Assembly (NCBI GenBank): GCA_947464185.1
Contig: CANHVY010000013.1
Span: 18,847 to 82,846, forward strand
Direction: 5' to 3'
DNA: 64,000 bases
Source: Burkholderiales bacterium
Lineage (GTDB): Bacteria; Pseudomonadota; Gammaproteobacteria; Burkholderiales; Burkholderiaceae_C
Part shown: positions 63,516 through 64,000 of the stretch, piece after piece
Layout of the letters: the number at the start of each line of letters is the position of its first letter
How positions within the stretch are numbered: the stretch's first letter is position 1
Notes under the pieces: model-generated
Database searches by the model: none
What the model was told of the DNA's origin: nothing
Seen by the model: the letters and a program-made list of their open reading frames with translations, nothing else
Made by a program: the position numbers and the translations under genes

Positions 63516-64000
63516 GGCGGTCCAGCCAGTGGTCCACCACCTCCTCCAGCACGGGCAGGGTCACGGCGCCTGCGGCCATCAGGTGGTCGTGGTAATGCCG
63601 CAGGTTGAACCGGTCGCCCAGCCGGGACTGGGCGCGCTGGCGCAACTCGCGGAACTTCAGGCCGCCGATCTGGTAGGCCAGTGCCTGGGCGGGCATGGCG
63701 ATGTAGCGGTCGACCTCGGCCTCGATGGCCGTGCGCGACAGGCTCAGCCGCTCGGCCATGTAGCGCACGGCCTGGTCTCGGCTCCAGCCGCGAGCGTGCA
63801 GTCCGGTGTCCACCACCAGGCGGCAGGCGCGCCACATCTCCATGTCCAGCTGGCCGAAATGCTGGTGCGGCGTCTCGTACAGCCCCAGTTCGTGACCCAG
63901 CGTCTCGCAGTACATCGCCCACCCCTCCAGGCAGGCCCCGTACTTGGTGAAGTTGGCCCGCCGGAACATGGGCAGCGCCGTCATCTCCTGCATCAACGCG
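63505..64000 (-). CDS. DUF885 family protein (C-terminal part)
   Basis: Partial gene running off the right edge; about 164 C-terminal residues visible. DUF885 proteins are predicted metallopeptidase-like hydrolases, often large and secreted. The GACLEGWAMYCETLGHELGLY block, with its conserved EGWA...E pattern, and the C-terminal GQLDMEMWRACRLVVDTGLHARGW and AYQIGGLKFRELR blocks are hallmarks. The HExxH-like region and any signal peptide would lie outside the window. It heads a coupled operon with an alpha/beta hydrolase and an M3 peptidase. Confidence 0.88.
   Translation of the reverse strand, partial: ALMQEMTALPMFRRANFTKYGACLEGWAMYCETLGHELGLYETPHQHFGQLDMEMWRACRLVVDTGLHARGWSRDQAVRYMAERLSLSRTAIEAEVDRYIAMPAQALAYQIGGLKFRELRQRAQSRLGDRFNLRHYHDHLMAAGAVTLPVLEEVVDHWLDRHAA

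Noticed and set aside
1..64000. tRNA, rRNA, riboswitch, prophage or insertion sequence
   Set aside because: I looked for cloverleaf-like segments, transposase or integrase motifs and known riboswitch cores and saw none; a covariance-model search would be needed to exclude small RNAs.

Overview
The window is about 64 kb of very GC-rich chromosomal DNA. Third codon positions are dominated by G and C, so long meaningless antisense frames are everywhere. The gene families point to a betaproteobacterium of the order Burkholderiales, probably near Comamonadaceae/Sphaerotilaceae. The clues are a Bug/TctC solute-binding protein, ilvD next to lgt, a one-piece class I fumarase, a fused MrpAB antiporter subunit, and a single-chain indolepyruvate:ferredoxin oxidoreductase. 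I found no rRNA, tRNA, CRISPR array, phage or insertion sequence.

Region 1 (1-14.6 kb) is mostly housekeeping: the end of a class II aldolase, class I fumarase, a complete Mrp Na+(K+)/H+ antiporter operon (mrpAB-C-D-E-F-G, with overlapping start and stop codons), a YqhA-type membrane protein, acs, ilvD, lgt and dnaQ.

Region 2 (14.6-21.4 kb) is accessory. It holds a YtcJ-type amidohydrolase next to a CobW-type metallochaperone, then an amidase with a small conserved partner. After these comes a patch of toxin-antitoxin and gene remnants: an orphan antitoxin, a gene fragment, hicA-hicB, and a 64-bp degenerate repeat of the 3' end of the neighbouring HAD gene.

Region 3 (21.4-29.5 kb) is a compact minus-strand operon divergent from an EutR-like AraC regulator: class I glutamine amidotransferase, cytochrome P450, glutamine-synthetase-like ligase, class III aminotransferase, a 25-codon bridging frame, a Tm-1-like/UPF0261 protein and a HAD hydrolase. 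The ligase plus amidotransferase pair recalls gamma-glutamylation routes of amine catabolism (Puu, isopropylamine, aniline), but with a P450 as the oxidase. This is the best candidate here for an undescribed pathway.

Region 4 (29.4-41 kb) holds an amidase, a peptide/opine-type ABC importer (SBP, two permeases, one double ATPase), a DUF4382 lipoprotein with an in-frame 12-bp tandem repeat, an M81 (MlrC-like) metallopeptidase and a TctC protein.

Region 5 (41-54 kb) is a second catabolic locus: LuxR regulator, aldehyde dehydrogenase, TonB-dependent receptor, two tandem CocE/NonD esterases, a GPH-type MFS symporter and a GMC alcohol oxidase/dehydrogenase. Its parts parallel the polyethylene-glycol (peg) operon of sphingomonads, with esterases added. 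Two operator-like inverted repeats lie in the ALDH/TonB-receptor gap. Next to it is a recombination scar joining a prolyl-oligopeptidase fragment to a 5'-truncated alpha/beta hydrolase.

Region 6 (54-64 kb) looks like peptide and amino-acid breakdown: a DUF2784 membrane protein, M14 carboxypeptidase, indolepyruvate ferredoxin oxidoreductase with a divergent Lrp-type regulator, and a coupled DUF885 - alpha/beta hydrolase - M3 peptidase operon running off the right edge.
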